Shown here: positions 1 through 10,135 of the stretch, piece by piece | Layout: each line of letters starts with the position of its first letter | How positions within the stretch are numbered: the stretch's first letter is position 1 | NCBI GenBank assembly: GCA_963930655.1 | Contig: OZ005601.1 | Span: 14,748,001-14,812,000 of the forward strand | DNA length: 64,000 nt | Source: Myrica gale | Taxonomy: Eukaryota > Streptophyta > Magnoliopsida > Fagales > Myricaceae | Direction: 5' to 3' | Position numbers and translations under genes: made by a program | Notes under the pieces: generated by a model | The model's input: only the letters and a program-made list of their open reading frames with translations | What the model was told of the DNA's origin: nothing | Database searches by the model: none

Positions 1-332
1 AGTAACATACAAAGAACCAGAAAATTGAATTGTAGCATCATATAAGAGTTCAAGAAACTTTCGAAATACCCTTATTTTTGCCCAGTCTCCTCCTGTTGGA
101 GGTCCCAATTTCCTCTTCTCACACTCACCTTCAGTAAAATGAGGAAGATAATCAACATCATCACTCTTCATTATATCAAAAGCAAACTCTACTTCTCAGC
201 AACATCCAGCAGCAAATAAGTAGAGTTCCAACGGGTCGAGACATCAAGGCACAATTTCTTGGAACATTCGATCCTCTCTTTCTCAACACATTGATTGATT
301 TGATAAGCCTTGTAGGAGAAGACCGCACATAC

Positions 333-427
333 CTAATTGCATCTCACAAAAAATAATTGTAAAAAATAACGAATTTTAAACAAATAATGCATAGTGCTAA
401 GAAATGGAAAAAAAAATACATGCATAC
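333..427 (-). other. Short intron in hAT transposase with duplicated ends
   Basis: Reading through gives RDAIRYACIFF then a stop. Removing 95 bp (GTATGC to CAATTAG) restores RVRDAIR-YVRSSPTRL, the usual hAT order. Both junctions lie in the same 16-bp direct repeat, plus-strand copies at 328-343 and 423-438. The interior is T-rich on the coding strand, as expected of a plant intron. RICESLEEPER-type transposases usually lack an intron here, so a recent gain is inferred. Confidence 0.6.
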
Positions 428-686
428 CTAATTGCATCACGAACCCTTGTAATTGCATCATCATTTATCTTCAATCCATCACCAACCACAAGATTCATAA
501 TATGCGCCGCACATCTCATGTGAACGTAAAGACCATTATGCACATTATTTCGTAGATGTCTCTTCAAATAACTAATAGATGTATCATTTGAAGAAGCGTT
601 ATCAACTCTGACGGTCATAATCTTGTCAATTCCCCAATCATGTAGACACTCCTCCACTTGCGCCCCAATTGTGTCTCCTTTGTGAT

Positions 687-724
687 TATCAATCAAAGGG
701 AAGCTTATCAATCAAACGGAAGCT
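687..724. repeat. 19-bp tandem duplication inside the hAT transposase
   Basis: Copies at 687-705 and 706-724 differ at one base. Because 19 is not a multiple of three, the duplication shifts the frame between KRVISF and the following LIDNHKGDTIG; collapsing one copy restores continuity. This is a discrete inactivating event in the transposase. Confidence 0.8.
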
Positions 725-1461
725 TATCACCCTTTTATGCAATTTCCACTCCTTGTCAATCCAATGGGCAGTGACAACCATATAGCTCAAATTTTGAATC
801 GAAGTCTAAGCATCAGTGGTGAGACAAACTCTACTGTCACAAGCCCTAATCATACACTTCAACCATGTTTTTTATCCTTAAAAATGTCAATACAAGTCCT
901 AGCAATGGTCACACGAGATGGGACTTGAAATCTAGGATCTAGCATCCGTATAAACTTTCTAAATTGGGGAGAATCCACAATCCTGAAAGGGAGCTCATCA
1001 ATAATAAGAAACTCTGCCAAAGCTTGATGAAGAGCCATAACATGATTATGGTCAATTTTTTTGGCCAACACCAAATTACTAGGGTTCTCATCACCCTCAA
1101 CTCCCTTCTCATATACTAAAGTTTTTTGTCTCTTATCTTGTTTTGGGGTTGGCTTATTGAGGTTTTTCTTACATTTAGTAAGATGATCCAACAAATTTTT
1201 TATCCTATTCTTATTTCCATCTACAGCATAATCAGCATCACAATAATTGAAAAATGCTCTGGTGCGTGGTGGGTCACCAACATCCTTCTTTTTAAAGAAA
1301 GACCAAACCATAGATTGATTATTTCTTTTGGGTTTAGGTGGTTCACTACTTAGTTGAGGAGTTTCTGAAACATTTTCCTCCACAACCATCATATCTACAT
1401 CCTCTAAACTCAAACTCCTAGCATCAACAGTATGCTCCAAACGATTACGAGAAGAAGACAT

Positions 1462-2990
1462 AGTGTCTACAAGCCTACAAGGATACGTAAATCTCAGCAT
1501 TCAAATAAAGAATACCATAAAATAAATAAGACATGGTCATTGCTACCATCCTCCCCCCAGTCCAATATCTTCACTATAATACTCAGAAATAACAGTCCAC
1601 TAAAATAAATAAGACATGACCATTTCAGATCTTTGAAGTGAAAACGGAACACTGTACCCAGACTAAAAGCAAAAATTTCAAATGAAAGGTACTAGCTATA
1701 TGGCTTCTTACGCAGAGAGAACTTGGCCAACCAGTTTCTATTAAGCAACAGTAAAACTTCAGCAAATACCCAATATTACAGAGAAGAACTGCAGGACACC
1801 TTTTCTCTTTTAAAATTAGCATGTTAGGCACTTGAGAACATGATGCCTACATTTAACACTCTGATGCCTTTTAAAGAAATTATTTTCATTAAACTCTGCC
1901 AAACCAAATCGTTTCAAACAATGGATCTTTTTAACACCAAACTTAAACGATATACAACATATTTTTAAGGCCTTTTGGGCTTGGTCTTCAAGGCAACAAC
2001 CTCCAGATTCAACACTTCAATACATATACACGAAAATGTGTTCAAAAGGAGTGGTTTATGCCTATAGAGTACAAAAGCGGCAGTGACATGAATCTATGTG
2101 TTAAATGAATCAGATATCCACAATTGAAAATGAATCAGACCAAACCATAGATTCACGTCACTGGATGCTGATCATGAAAAGAATTAAAGTCGTTAAAATC
2201 CAATTATTATACCTTAAGAATTAGTGCATAACACTAAATTCTTAAGGTCATAAAACCAACGGAATGGGGGAGAATTCCAGTATAACATCCAAGAAATTGC
2301 TACAGAAACAGTGACCTCCGATTAACACATTATCTCTGTCTCATAACTTTGCCTAGAACGTGCTTTTAAAAATCACATCTAGTATAAAACTATGCTCTGA
2401 AGATCCAAACAGACACGTCTGCACCCGTTCGGATCTAATGCCCCCATGGAACCAGCTTAAACTGAACAAAAAATCGCCTAAAAAAAACAAAAAAGACAGA
2501 ACGAAAGAAACACATCACGCAATACGCATAGACAACAATTGCAGACAAACAGAACCCAGAAAACAATATGGATCAAAACCAAACCAATGTGTAATATCTG
2601 TGCGAACAAGAGCAAAAAAAAAGTAAAACAGAAATGAGAAAACTATTACCTATATGCACCGGAGAGAAGACTGCTAAGTTGCTAACGTTGGGCCTGGGGA
2701 GACTGGAGAGATCTGATGATCAGTTGATTCAAATCTGTGTTGCGTCAGTGGGGTTCCTTCTGGTGGCTGGTGGGGGTCGGGGAAGAGCTGGGCAGTGGTG
2801 GCCGGCGGTTGTTCTGTGAGTGAGTGGGGGCCGGGGGGGGACGAAAAGTTGGAAACTTTAGGCTTTCGTGAAGTGAAGAATTGAATAAGGCAGGGCTGCA
2901 GTACGAGTCACGTAAAGACGAAGTCAAATTGTCAAAAGTACTTTTGAATGTGATTGTGAAGACTGAAGAATAACGCAGGTCGCAGGGCGC
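1462..2990 (-). other. hAT 5' leader with probable leader intron
   Basis: No coding sequence is recognisable. On the minus strand a consensus donor (tatag|gtaatag) sits near 2647 and an acceptor (ccttgtag) near 1476, so a leader intron of about 1.17 kb ahead of the transposase ATG is plausible. A short hairpin lies at 2212-2247. The ORFs of 60-110 codons seen here have biased low-complexity composition and no family features. Confidence 0.4.
2212..2247. repeat. Perfect short hairpin
   Basis: CCTTAAGAATTAGTG and CACTAAATTCTTAAGG are near-perfect inverted arms (one extra base) around a 5-bp loop. It lies in the putative leader intron. No function is claimed. Confidence 0.5.
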
Positions 2991-3227
2991 CAGGGCTAAA
3001 GGCGTAGAAAAAAAATAAAAAAAGTAAAAAAAATTGTTTACTAATGCGGTCCGGTCCGGTCCGGACCGCATATCAGAAATCTACAGACCGGACCGGACCG
3101 CATAAATCCGGTCCTCTAATCCGGTTCAGACCGGACCAGACTTTAAAAAATAAAATTGGACTGGATCGCATTTGCGGTCCGGTTTTCCGATCCGGTCCGG
3201 TCCACGGTCCGGTTTTGTTCAGCCCTA

Positions 3228-4095
3228 CTTTTGAGAGGACTCGTAGTCCATGTGTAATGTGTTTCTTTTTTCTTTTTCTTTTTTGGTTTTTTCACTAAGC
3301 TAAAAAAGTTAGCAAGAGTTAGCAAGGGGTAATGGCCTGACAACCTTATTTAGGCGTTACCACAATAGTCCCTACTCGCCAGGATGCCATTACCTAGACT
3401 AGGGATAAAGACACTCCCTAAGGAGAGGATTGAGCCATAATCTAACTCTAACACTACCGAAGGTCTAATATAAGCACATTCATCCCCTCAGGTACCTCTA
3501 TCACAGGCCGAACCTATGACGTCATGGACACATTATAGACTTTAACTATTGCCCCCACCCTCGGTGGTCCATGTGAAATATTATGTTGAGAACAATGGAA
3601 AATTTTCTTTTGATTGTGTTCTTCCTCTTTCCTTGTCACGTGAGTATATCGAGTGCTGACGCATGCATGGAGTTATATCAGATTTAAATCATCTAAAATT
3701 GAAACAATATGGGTGCTACAAGCTAGGCCTAAATTAACCATTTATGCAATTTAATGTGTGATTGTCGAAGCTAAATAACGTCTTGATTGTGGTGCGTCAT
3801 TGAGACCTTGAAAATATAAAGCTGGGATAAGAGAATGTTTGCAAAGATATATGTCAAAAGAAGGCCAGGTAGCCCTAGCCATATAGGAACTCTTTCATTG
3901 ATGCATATAAGGCAATTTAATAAGAGCTCGAAAAAAACCATGACGAACTATTTTCCACTCTATAAATCTATACTATATATAAGGGTGAGATCTAAATAAG
4001 CATAATCAACATCAAAAGTAAGGATTTTGACACTTAACAATCATTTCTAAATTTTGAGATGTTTGATTGTATATATATATATAGTAAGCGAGATT
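3228..4095. other. Intergenic, nothing recognised
   Basis: AT-rich sequence between the hAT terminus and the Copia LTR. There is no credible ORF, RNA gene or terminal repeat. A short TA microsatellite lies at about 4070-4082. Confidence 0.6.
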
Positions 4096-4304
4096 TGAAC
4101 AAAAAGCTAAATCTAGAAAAGGAATATGTTTCTTATTGTATTTTCAATGAAGTAATCGTACATATATATACATAGATTGGAGTTAAATTGCCACCCAGTC
4201 ACGGAAGTGATTGGGTACAATATGGAAGGATTGTGCTTTCAATTAGAATGATTTCCCTATGTAGAGATATTCCCATTGTACATGTTGACTTCTACTATTC
4301 GACA
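4096..4304 (-). repeat. Copia 3' LTR
   Basis: Direct repeat partner of 9928-10135, with TG/CA termini on both strands. The minus-strand sequence just upstream (4305-4325) includes a purine run (GAGAGAAAGG) suitable as polypurine tract. Confidence 0.85.
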
Positions 4305-4413
4305 ACTGACCTTTCTCTCAATAGTGACAGAATCCTCTTCAATGTTGGAGAAATTCACGGGTTGATGAATTGTATACTAAACAGCCCTCTGCAAGCTGAT
4401 GGTGGAAGGTTGC

Positions 4414-7009
4414 TGTCACGCCCCGAACGGCATCCCGCAGGGACCGTGACAGCCGCGAGCAACCCCAGGATAGCTCCAGCGTCCTTACATACACTCTTAC
4501 ATACTTACGGCGGAAACGTACAGGATCACAAGAGACTCGAGCCATCTCATAATATAATTAGGGTTCTCAATAAGTTTACACTTTAATACATACATAACAT
4601 TCATAACATATTTAACACTAAACAAGTGACGGATCTCATCGATCAAGTTACAATCAACAAAACATAAACATAATCTTTCCTTCTAAGTCAGGTAGTCCTC
4701 CTGACTCTCTCCACCTGAGGCATCTGGAATGACACAATTTTAAAAACGTGAGTCAAAAAGACTCAGTAAGGGAAAAACATAAATTAAAAACATGCTCTTG
4801 ACTTGTACTTGCTCAACATGGAAAAACATAATTCATGACGCACATACATGTCATGGATATGCATATGCTCTAGCTTGAATTTGGCCTCAGGCCCTTGAAA
4901 ACGTTTAATTCATAACTTGATCTTGAAATAGGCCCCAGGCCCTTGAAAATCATTCATTCATACTTATGGGCTACTTACGCTCCATTTAACCCCTGGAGTC
5001 CGGGTTGTGCGTTCCCATCGGAACCGTCTCCTTTACCCTTGGAGACTTTCCATTTGGTCGAGCTAGCCTGTAGTTGCCCCAGGCCTAATGTCTAGACACG
5101 ACCCTTGGAGACCCACACCTTCTCATTGTCCTTCGATGGGGTTAGTCGAGCTAGCCCGTAGTTGCCCCAGGCCTGTTGGCTAGACACGACGCCCACACCT
5201 TCTTTTGTCCTTCAGTGTGGTTGCACTGCGTCTTAGGATTCACCCATCCTTCTCGCATTCGTCCTTCGGCATGGGTGTCCATCATGATGGTACGGTACGG
5301 ACCAGAGCCCCTTGACTTAACTTAATCTTTCCATAAATCATTGCATAAAAATTCTCTTTAGAAAAATCATGCAATGCTCATGTCATGTCATGCTTGCTCG
5401 AAATATCATGCTTGTTCATGAATCGATGCAGTGTGTCATTCCAGTTTTCATAAAAGTGTAAGATTCACTTACAATCCACTTACGGTTTCCACTTACCTCG
5501 GTCTCCTTGATTATGTGTAAAGATGTGAAGATCGCCTACATGCGATTTAAACATTTCTTAGTACTAAGAATTAAGTACGTAATCGTACAAGTTAAATATT
5601 TATATTTTAAATCGGTTATTACCCAAAGATATATTTCTGAAAATATAATATTATTCACAAAGTTTTATATAGAAATTTCTTATTAACCATCTTACTTAGT
5701 TTTCTAATTAGCAAGCTAATTGCACTATAATTAAATCCTAATCTTTCTTTTATTACATACGTTTAACTAGGTCTTTAAGTTTACCAATTACTAACCCTAA
5801 TTATAATTAATCCTTGGCTTGACATTAGATCTTTATGCAACCCAAAAATATAGGTTATTTGTTCACCATAAGTTTCGGCCAATCCTAATTAAATCTTCAA
5901 TCTATACTTAACACCACAAAGTTTTACTAATTCTTTTAATCTGAATCTTTAAGCCTATTATTTATGTCTTTCTCTTACTAATATGGTGTGTTTTATGATC
6001 GAGCTTTTATTCTCTAATTCATTTGGCTATAACCCTAATTTATTTATTCATCATATGTAATATAATCTTATTTGTAGGGTTGCTATTAGGGTTCCACTTA
6101 CTAGGTCATTCGGCCATGTACTATTTTAAGCATTCCTTGTCTAAGTTTTCTTCTCCAATGGTGATCTCATCCTCCATTTTCAGATTCACAACCTAGGATC
6201 TACCAATCACAACACAACAACTTCTAGATCTAGCACAATGCCATATTCGGCCAACACACATGTTCATAGAATGATTAGCCCTTTCGATTTGCATGCAACC
6301 TATTATATTTCAAGACTAGCCCATATGCATGTGTTCACCAAACTTTTATACATCTCATGGCCATTCATCAAATTGACATTTAAAAAAATTATATTTAAAG
6401 ATCCAACACCTATAAGTTTCGGCCAACACCATCAATCACAATCCTTCATGGCAAAACTTGCATCATGCATACCTTTTGCATTTTAAGACCATACTAGCAT
6501 GCATTGTTCATCCTTTAACATTTTTCTAACATTTAAATTCGGATCTCATGCTCATATAGCTAGATCTAACATTATAACTTAAGGTTGGTCTCATAATCTC
6601 AAGATCTAACAAAACCAAGTACCAACTCAAAACCAACCAAGAGATATTCGGCCTACATCATTTTTTAGAACTAACAACCCACATCTTTGGCCTTACCTTG
6701 ATGATTAACACAAGCCTTGAGTACCTAGCACAATAAAATACATTAGATTAGAACTTATAAAGAACTTTAAGCAAGAACACTATGTGAAATCAAGCCTACC
6801 TCTACCTTCACCAAAATTTCACCAAAACCCTTCCTTCTCCCAACTTTCGGTTCACCCTTTTTGGAGTGGTTCCAAGCTTGATTATAAGGTGCTAAGGTAG
6901 GTTTTATGGTGGGGAGAAATATGGTAAACTTATTTCAGAAAAATATACTTGTTTGGGGTGAGGTGATTTTAGGACTAACTGAAACCTCAATACATTGAAA
7001 CAAACCATT
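4414..7009 (-). mobile_element. Tekay-like Ty3/gypsy LTR, truncated
   Basis: Begins TGTCACGCCCCGAAC at 4414 on the plus strand, which is the 3' end of a minus-strand LTR when compared with the solo LTR at 59121-61799. It shares with that LTR the gagtc..gactcagtaag segment (4750-4772) and the taacccctggagtccgggttgtgcgt block (4988-5012). The expected opposite end (GGGGTGTTACA) is not found, so the 5' part of the LTR is lost near the junction with the gypsy leader at about 7010. No protein-coding sequence. The clade name is inferred from LTR termini only. Confidence 0.6.
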
Positions 7010-7235
7010 TTTTTAGGAACTTTTTTTCGACTCTTTTCTCTTTTTTTTTTTCTTTTTTTTTAGTCTCTTTTTTTCCAAGTTTTTTTTTTTGGATAGCAAA
7101 TATCTTTTGATAGCAACAGAAAAAATAAACCAGAACAAATAAGGATAGTGAACGGAAGGGGTATAGAAGGATGGATATGTGAATTACTAGAGAAGAACAA
7201 AAATAAAAGGATAGGCAAATCTGAACGAGAAACTA

Positions 7236-7247
7236 GCTCCGATACCA
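7236..7247 (-). promoter_or_regulatory. Primer-binding site, gypsy fragment
   Basis: Minus strand TGGTATCGGAGC resembles the initiator tRNA-Met primer site TGGTATCAGAGC, with one change. It is two bases downstream of the LTR end (CATCA at 7250). Confidence 0.65.
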
Positions 7248-7249
7248 AA

Positions 7250-7844
7250 TGATGTGAACCTCGCCAAGAATGACAAGATCCGACAACTAAAGGGAACCCA
7301 AGATCGTTCTAGGACATATCCGAATGGAAACCTCGACCCGTTGTTTATTAGAAACAAGAACCTCGGTATAAGGAAGACGCCACAAACGGTGGTGGAAACT
7401 CCGTTTGATAAGTCGGGTTGAATGTCACGAGAAATCCCGATAAGTTCGAATAGTTCTTCAAAGAACCAAAGAGAATCACAAGACCTCTCAAATAATATTA
7501 ATCTCAAAGTTGTCTTTTTCTACATGCCCAAAGGCCCTATAAATATACTTGGAACATCCCTCCAAGAATAGAAATCTAATTAAAATAGGAAACTTGGAAC
7601 ATCCCTCCAAAAATAGGAATCTAATTAAAATAGGAAACTAGTTCAAATTTGAAAGAAATTAAATGCTCCTAAAAATCCGGCTAAGGAAAAGGGATAAACC
7701 AACATTTGAAAAGAGATTCAAATGCAAATTCAAACATTCCTACAAATCCGCCTAAGGAAAAGGGATAAACTAGCATTTGATTTGAATTCAAATTCAAATC
7801 AAACATTCATAAAAATTAGGATAAGACAAAGGGATAAGCCATCA
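7250..7844 (-). repeat. LTR of gypsy fragment
   Basis: The 595-bp unit has TGATG...CATCA termini. It contains local repeats of a GGGATGTTCCAAG block (7545-7610) and of a CTTTTCCTTAG(C/G)CGGAT block (7675-7760). The downstream primer-binding site supports it as a 5' LTR; the upstream pol end supports it as a 3' LTR. Confidence 0.6.
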
Positions 7845-7853
7845 TATGAAAGT

Positions 7854-8064
7854 TCAATTTGGACCAGATTCTTCTAGAACTTGGATCAAGTTGACAAGCC
7901 TTTGTTGTTCATGTGGATCTTGTTCAATGGGCCTCCACGAATTGGCTTGAGCCCATGCCTCTCGAATTAGCCCGTTGAATACTTCTTGAAACTTCTTGGC
8001 TCGTGCCCTTGTAACAGGCTCAATGGAAACTTGAACCGGATCCTTCGAAGATGTGCCATGATTT
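7854..8064 (-). pseudogene. Ty3/gypsy polyprotein C-terminal tail
   Basis: About 70 codons with the motif EPVTRARAKKFQEVFNGLI followed by a hydrophilic tail ending ESGPN-stop. The PxTRARAK motif is typical of the last residues of plant gypsy polyproteins. The frame runs into Copia integrase sequence near 8065, marking the junction of two unrelated elements. Confidence 0.6.
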
Positions 8065-9912
8065 CCATCCCCCTCCACCGTCAGATTGAAAAGTCTTGAT
8101 TTTGGTGGAAAGTAGATTTTTAGCCATTCATCTGAATTGAAGAAAACAGGACAATACATCAGCCTTAAGAGAGAGTGGGGAAATTCAAGAGAATCTAGAG
8201 AAATCATCAATAAAAATGGCATGATATTGGTAACCACTAATAGAAGCTACTGGTGATTGCCATCCATCAAAGTGAATCAATTGTAAGGGACTACTAGACA
8301 CTCGATTAGATAGAGCAAATGGTAAGTGTTTGCTCTTTACTAACGGACTTGACTCACAAAAGTGACACTACAGCTAATTTTATTTGCTGGAAGATGATGA
8401 TCCTTGAAAATCTGTTGAACAATGAACATGGCAGGGTGGCCCAATCTTTGGTGCCAAATTGAAACTAGTATGGACTCCAAATGAGGCAGCAAAAACTAGA
8501 GCTTTATTGAAAGAGAGGCATTGTAAAGGAATGGGATAAAGACCGTGTCTACTGTCCCCGCGCAGGAGGGTCCGACGTGTTCGAAGATCCTTCACAGAGA
8601 AAGAAAAAGCAGTTGATTGAAAAGGCAAGCATTTTCTGCACAAAATTTTTGAATGGAGAGTAAGATGACAGGGCATCAAGAAAATGAAGAACAAATTTGA
8701 AATGAAAGTTGGAATTTTGAGCAATAAAAACTGCAGAACCAGTGTTTGCTATCTAGAGTTCAGTGCCATTGCCAACAGCCACTTCTGCTCCCCGTTGATA
8801 TTGTTATCTTGTGATGTTTAAATTTACCAAATCAAAAGTGATGTGTTGGTTTGCTCCACTGTTTGCATACCAGGGCTCAGACTCGTCTTGTCCAAGTTGA
8901 GCATTGGTGTGAGCCACCATTGTAGCTAACTGTATTGGAGGATGGCAGCCATGATTGGTAAGTTGGTAAAGTCCATACAGTGATAGCAATCCAAGCCCTG
9001 TAAAGAGACTTACAACAGATTGAGGAGGAATGGCAAATACAGATGAAGTTTGAGAGTATTTGTTTTTTTCAAATTCAGATGTTGGTTTTTGATTTGAAGG
9101 TGGTCTGGAAAAATGGGGTGGACGAGAAAAATGAGAGGGTCTTGGTGGACCATTGAATATGGGTTTACAATGTCCAGATAGTGGTTTGTGGGAATAAAGT
9201 GCAAAGTTATTGATTTCAGAGGAGGTTTGCAAGGTCATGTGTTGGCACTGAGGATCTCATAATTCAATAACTCAGCTTGGAAATCAACAAAAGAGAGACG
9301 CTTCTCGGGTAGAAAACAGAAAAGAGGTGACTAACGTGTGAAAAAATGAATTCAAACCTCTCACAACATGAGTGACGAGGTCTTCACCTTCCACTGGTTT
9401 GTTGATTGCAGCAAGTTGATCCACCAGGGATTTTGGCAGTTGCAAGTAGTCAGAACATGAGTGAAACACTTGGCGAATGGTTTGCAAATGTTGTTTCAAC
9501 TGGGCAATGGGGAAGTGAGATTGAGATGCATATAAAAATTGCAAGGATTCCTAAACTTGACGAGAAGTGTTTAGTCCATAGATTGTAGAGAGAATAACAG
9601 GTGTGAGGGTGGTGATTAACCAACTGAGAACAAGTTGGTCCTTTTTGCTCCAAAGAGCATATTCAGGATTGAAAGTTTACTTTTCATCAACATTAATAGT
9701 GGTTTAGGCAGGGCATACCTCTGAGCCATCAACAATACCCAGGAGGCATAACTACGCAGGATAGGTAAAAATTGAGAGGTCCACTGACTGTAGGTAGGTC
9801 CATCTAAGTTGATGGAAACCAAAAGGGCAATGTTGGGAATCTGGAAATAAATAGCAGACGAGCTTGAAGCTACCATTTTAACAAAGAAACAAGGATCGAT
9901 GAGATTAGCCAA
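8065..9912 (-). pseudogene. Copia gag-protease-integrase remnant
   Basis: Start MANLIDPCFF at 9912 lies just after the primer-binding site. Gag features are INLDGPTYSQWTSQFLPILR (about 9800) and a UBN2-like stretch LPKSLVDQLAAINKPVEGEDLV (9284-9544). Protease is recognised by EPWYANSGANQHITFD (about 8850-8880), where the catalytic Asp of the usual DSG is Asn. The GAG-pre-integrase motif is DLRTRRTLLRGDSRHGLYPI (about 8560). The integrase core shows FIDDFSRFSW-like sequence near 8190 and STKIKTFQSDGGGD near 8075 in another frame. Several frameshifts and stops occur, and the element is truncated before reverse transcriptase. Confidence 0.8.
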
Positions 9913-9915
9913 AAA

Positions 9916-9927
9916 GCTCTGATACCA
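9916..9927 (-). promoter_or_regulatory. Copia primer-binding site
   Basis: Minus strand TGGTATCAGAGC, a perfect plant Copia match to the 3' end of initiator tRNA-Met, directly adjacent to the LTR end at 9928. Confidence 0.9.
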
Positions 9928-10135
9928 TGAACGAAAAGCTAAATCTGAAAAAGGAATATGTTTCTCATTGTATTTTCAGTGAAGTAATCTACACACATAT
10001 ACACAGGTTGTAGTTAAATTGCCAACCAAGTATGGAAGTGATTGGGTACAATATGGACGGATTGTACTGTCAATTAGAATGATTTCCTTATGAAGAGATC
10101 TTCCCATTGTACAGATTGACTTCTACTATTCGACA
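9928..10135 (-). repeat. Copia 5' LTR
   Basis: Partner of 4096-4304. The two LTRs differ at roughly one base in eight by eye, so the insertion is old. Confidence 0.85.

Larger units (their letters stand above)
1..1461 (-). pseudogene. hAT transposase, RICESLEEPER-like, decayed
   Basis: Start chosen at 1461 (MSSSRNRLEHTV) because a good 3' splice site (ccttgtag) lies just upstream. Residues about 50-95 are a BED-type zinc finger with weakened Cys/His spacing. The core follows: VCLTTDA near 800, TAHWIDKEWKLHKR near 750, LIDNHKGDTIG, VRVDNASSNDTSISYLK and HMRCAAHIMNLVV (397-711), then LCLDVSTRWNSTYLLLD and FSGSLYVT toward position 1. Lesions: a frameshift and stop near 830-860, a TAG where hAT proteins usually have Trp (VCLTTDxWTS) near 795, a 19-bp tandem duplication at 687-724, and a stop near position 190. 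A 95-bp interval at 333-427 behaves like an intron. Not functional as it stands. Confidence 0.85.
1..3227 (-). mobile_element. hAT transposon, 5' part (continues past window start)
   Basis: The element is read on the minus strand. Its 5' terminus is at 3227, where the minus strand begins TAGGGCTGAACAAAACCGG, followed by a subterminal zone (about 3040-3215) packed with GGTCCG/CGGACC repeats. The transposase lies at 1-1461, and the other terminus is outside the window. The terminal 50 bp are nearly the same as the left end of the 384-bp element at 14330-14713, so the two appear to belong to one family, with this the decayed transposase-bearing member. BED finger followed by hAT core and 8-bp target duplications is known hAT biology; the target duplication cannot be checked here because one end is missing. 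Confidence 0.75.
7010..8064 (-). mobile_element. Ty3/gypsy fragment: pol end, LTR, PBS, leader
   Basis: In minus-strand order there is a gypsy polyprotein C-terminus (8064-7854), an LTR-like unit (7844-7250), a primer-binding site TGGTATCGGAGC (7247-7236) and an A-rich leader down to about 7010. The LTR-like unit starts TGATG and ends CATCA on the coding strand. It is odd that internal element sequence flanks the LTR on both sides, as expected in a tandem array made by LTR-LTR recombination rather than in a single insertion. Confidence 0.6.
4096..10135 (-). mobile_element. Copia LTR retrotransposon with nested insertions
   Basis: Two direct repeats of about 208 bp (4096-4304 and 9928-10135) both start TGAAC and end CGACA. 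The minus-strand primer-binding site abuts the 5' LTR at 9916-9927. Flanks share GATT (4092-4095 and 10136-10139), consistent with a 4-5 bp target duplication. Gag, protease and integrase remnants run from 9912 to about 8065; reverse transcriptase and RNase H are absent. Their place is taken by a Ty3/gypsy fragment (about 7010-8064) and a Tekay-like LTR piece (4414-about 7009). Internal Copia sequence resumes at 4305-4413. Confidence 0.85.

Noticed and set aside
2745-3343. ORFs rich in RSGPxRT repeats (also at 14243-14878)
   Set aside because: They are translations of the GGTCCG subterminal repeats of hAT elements.
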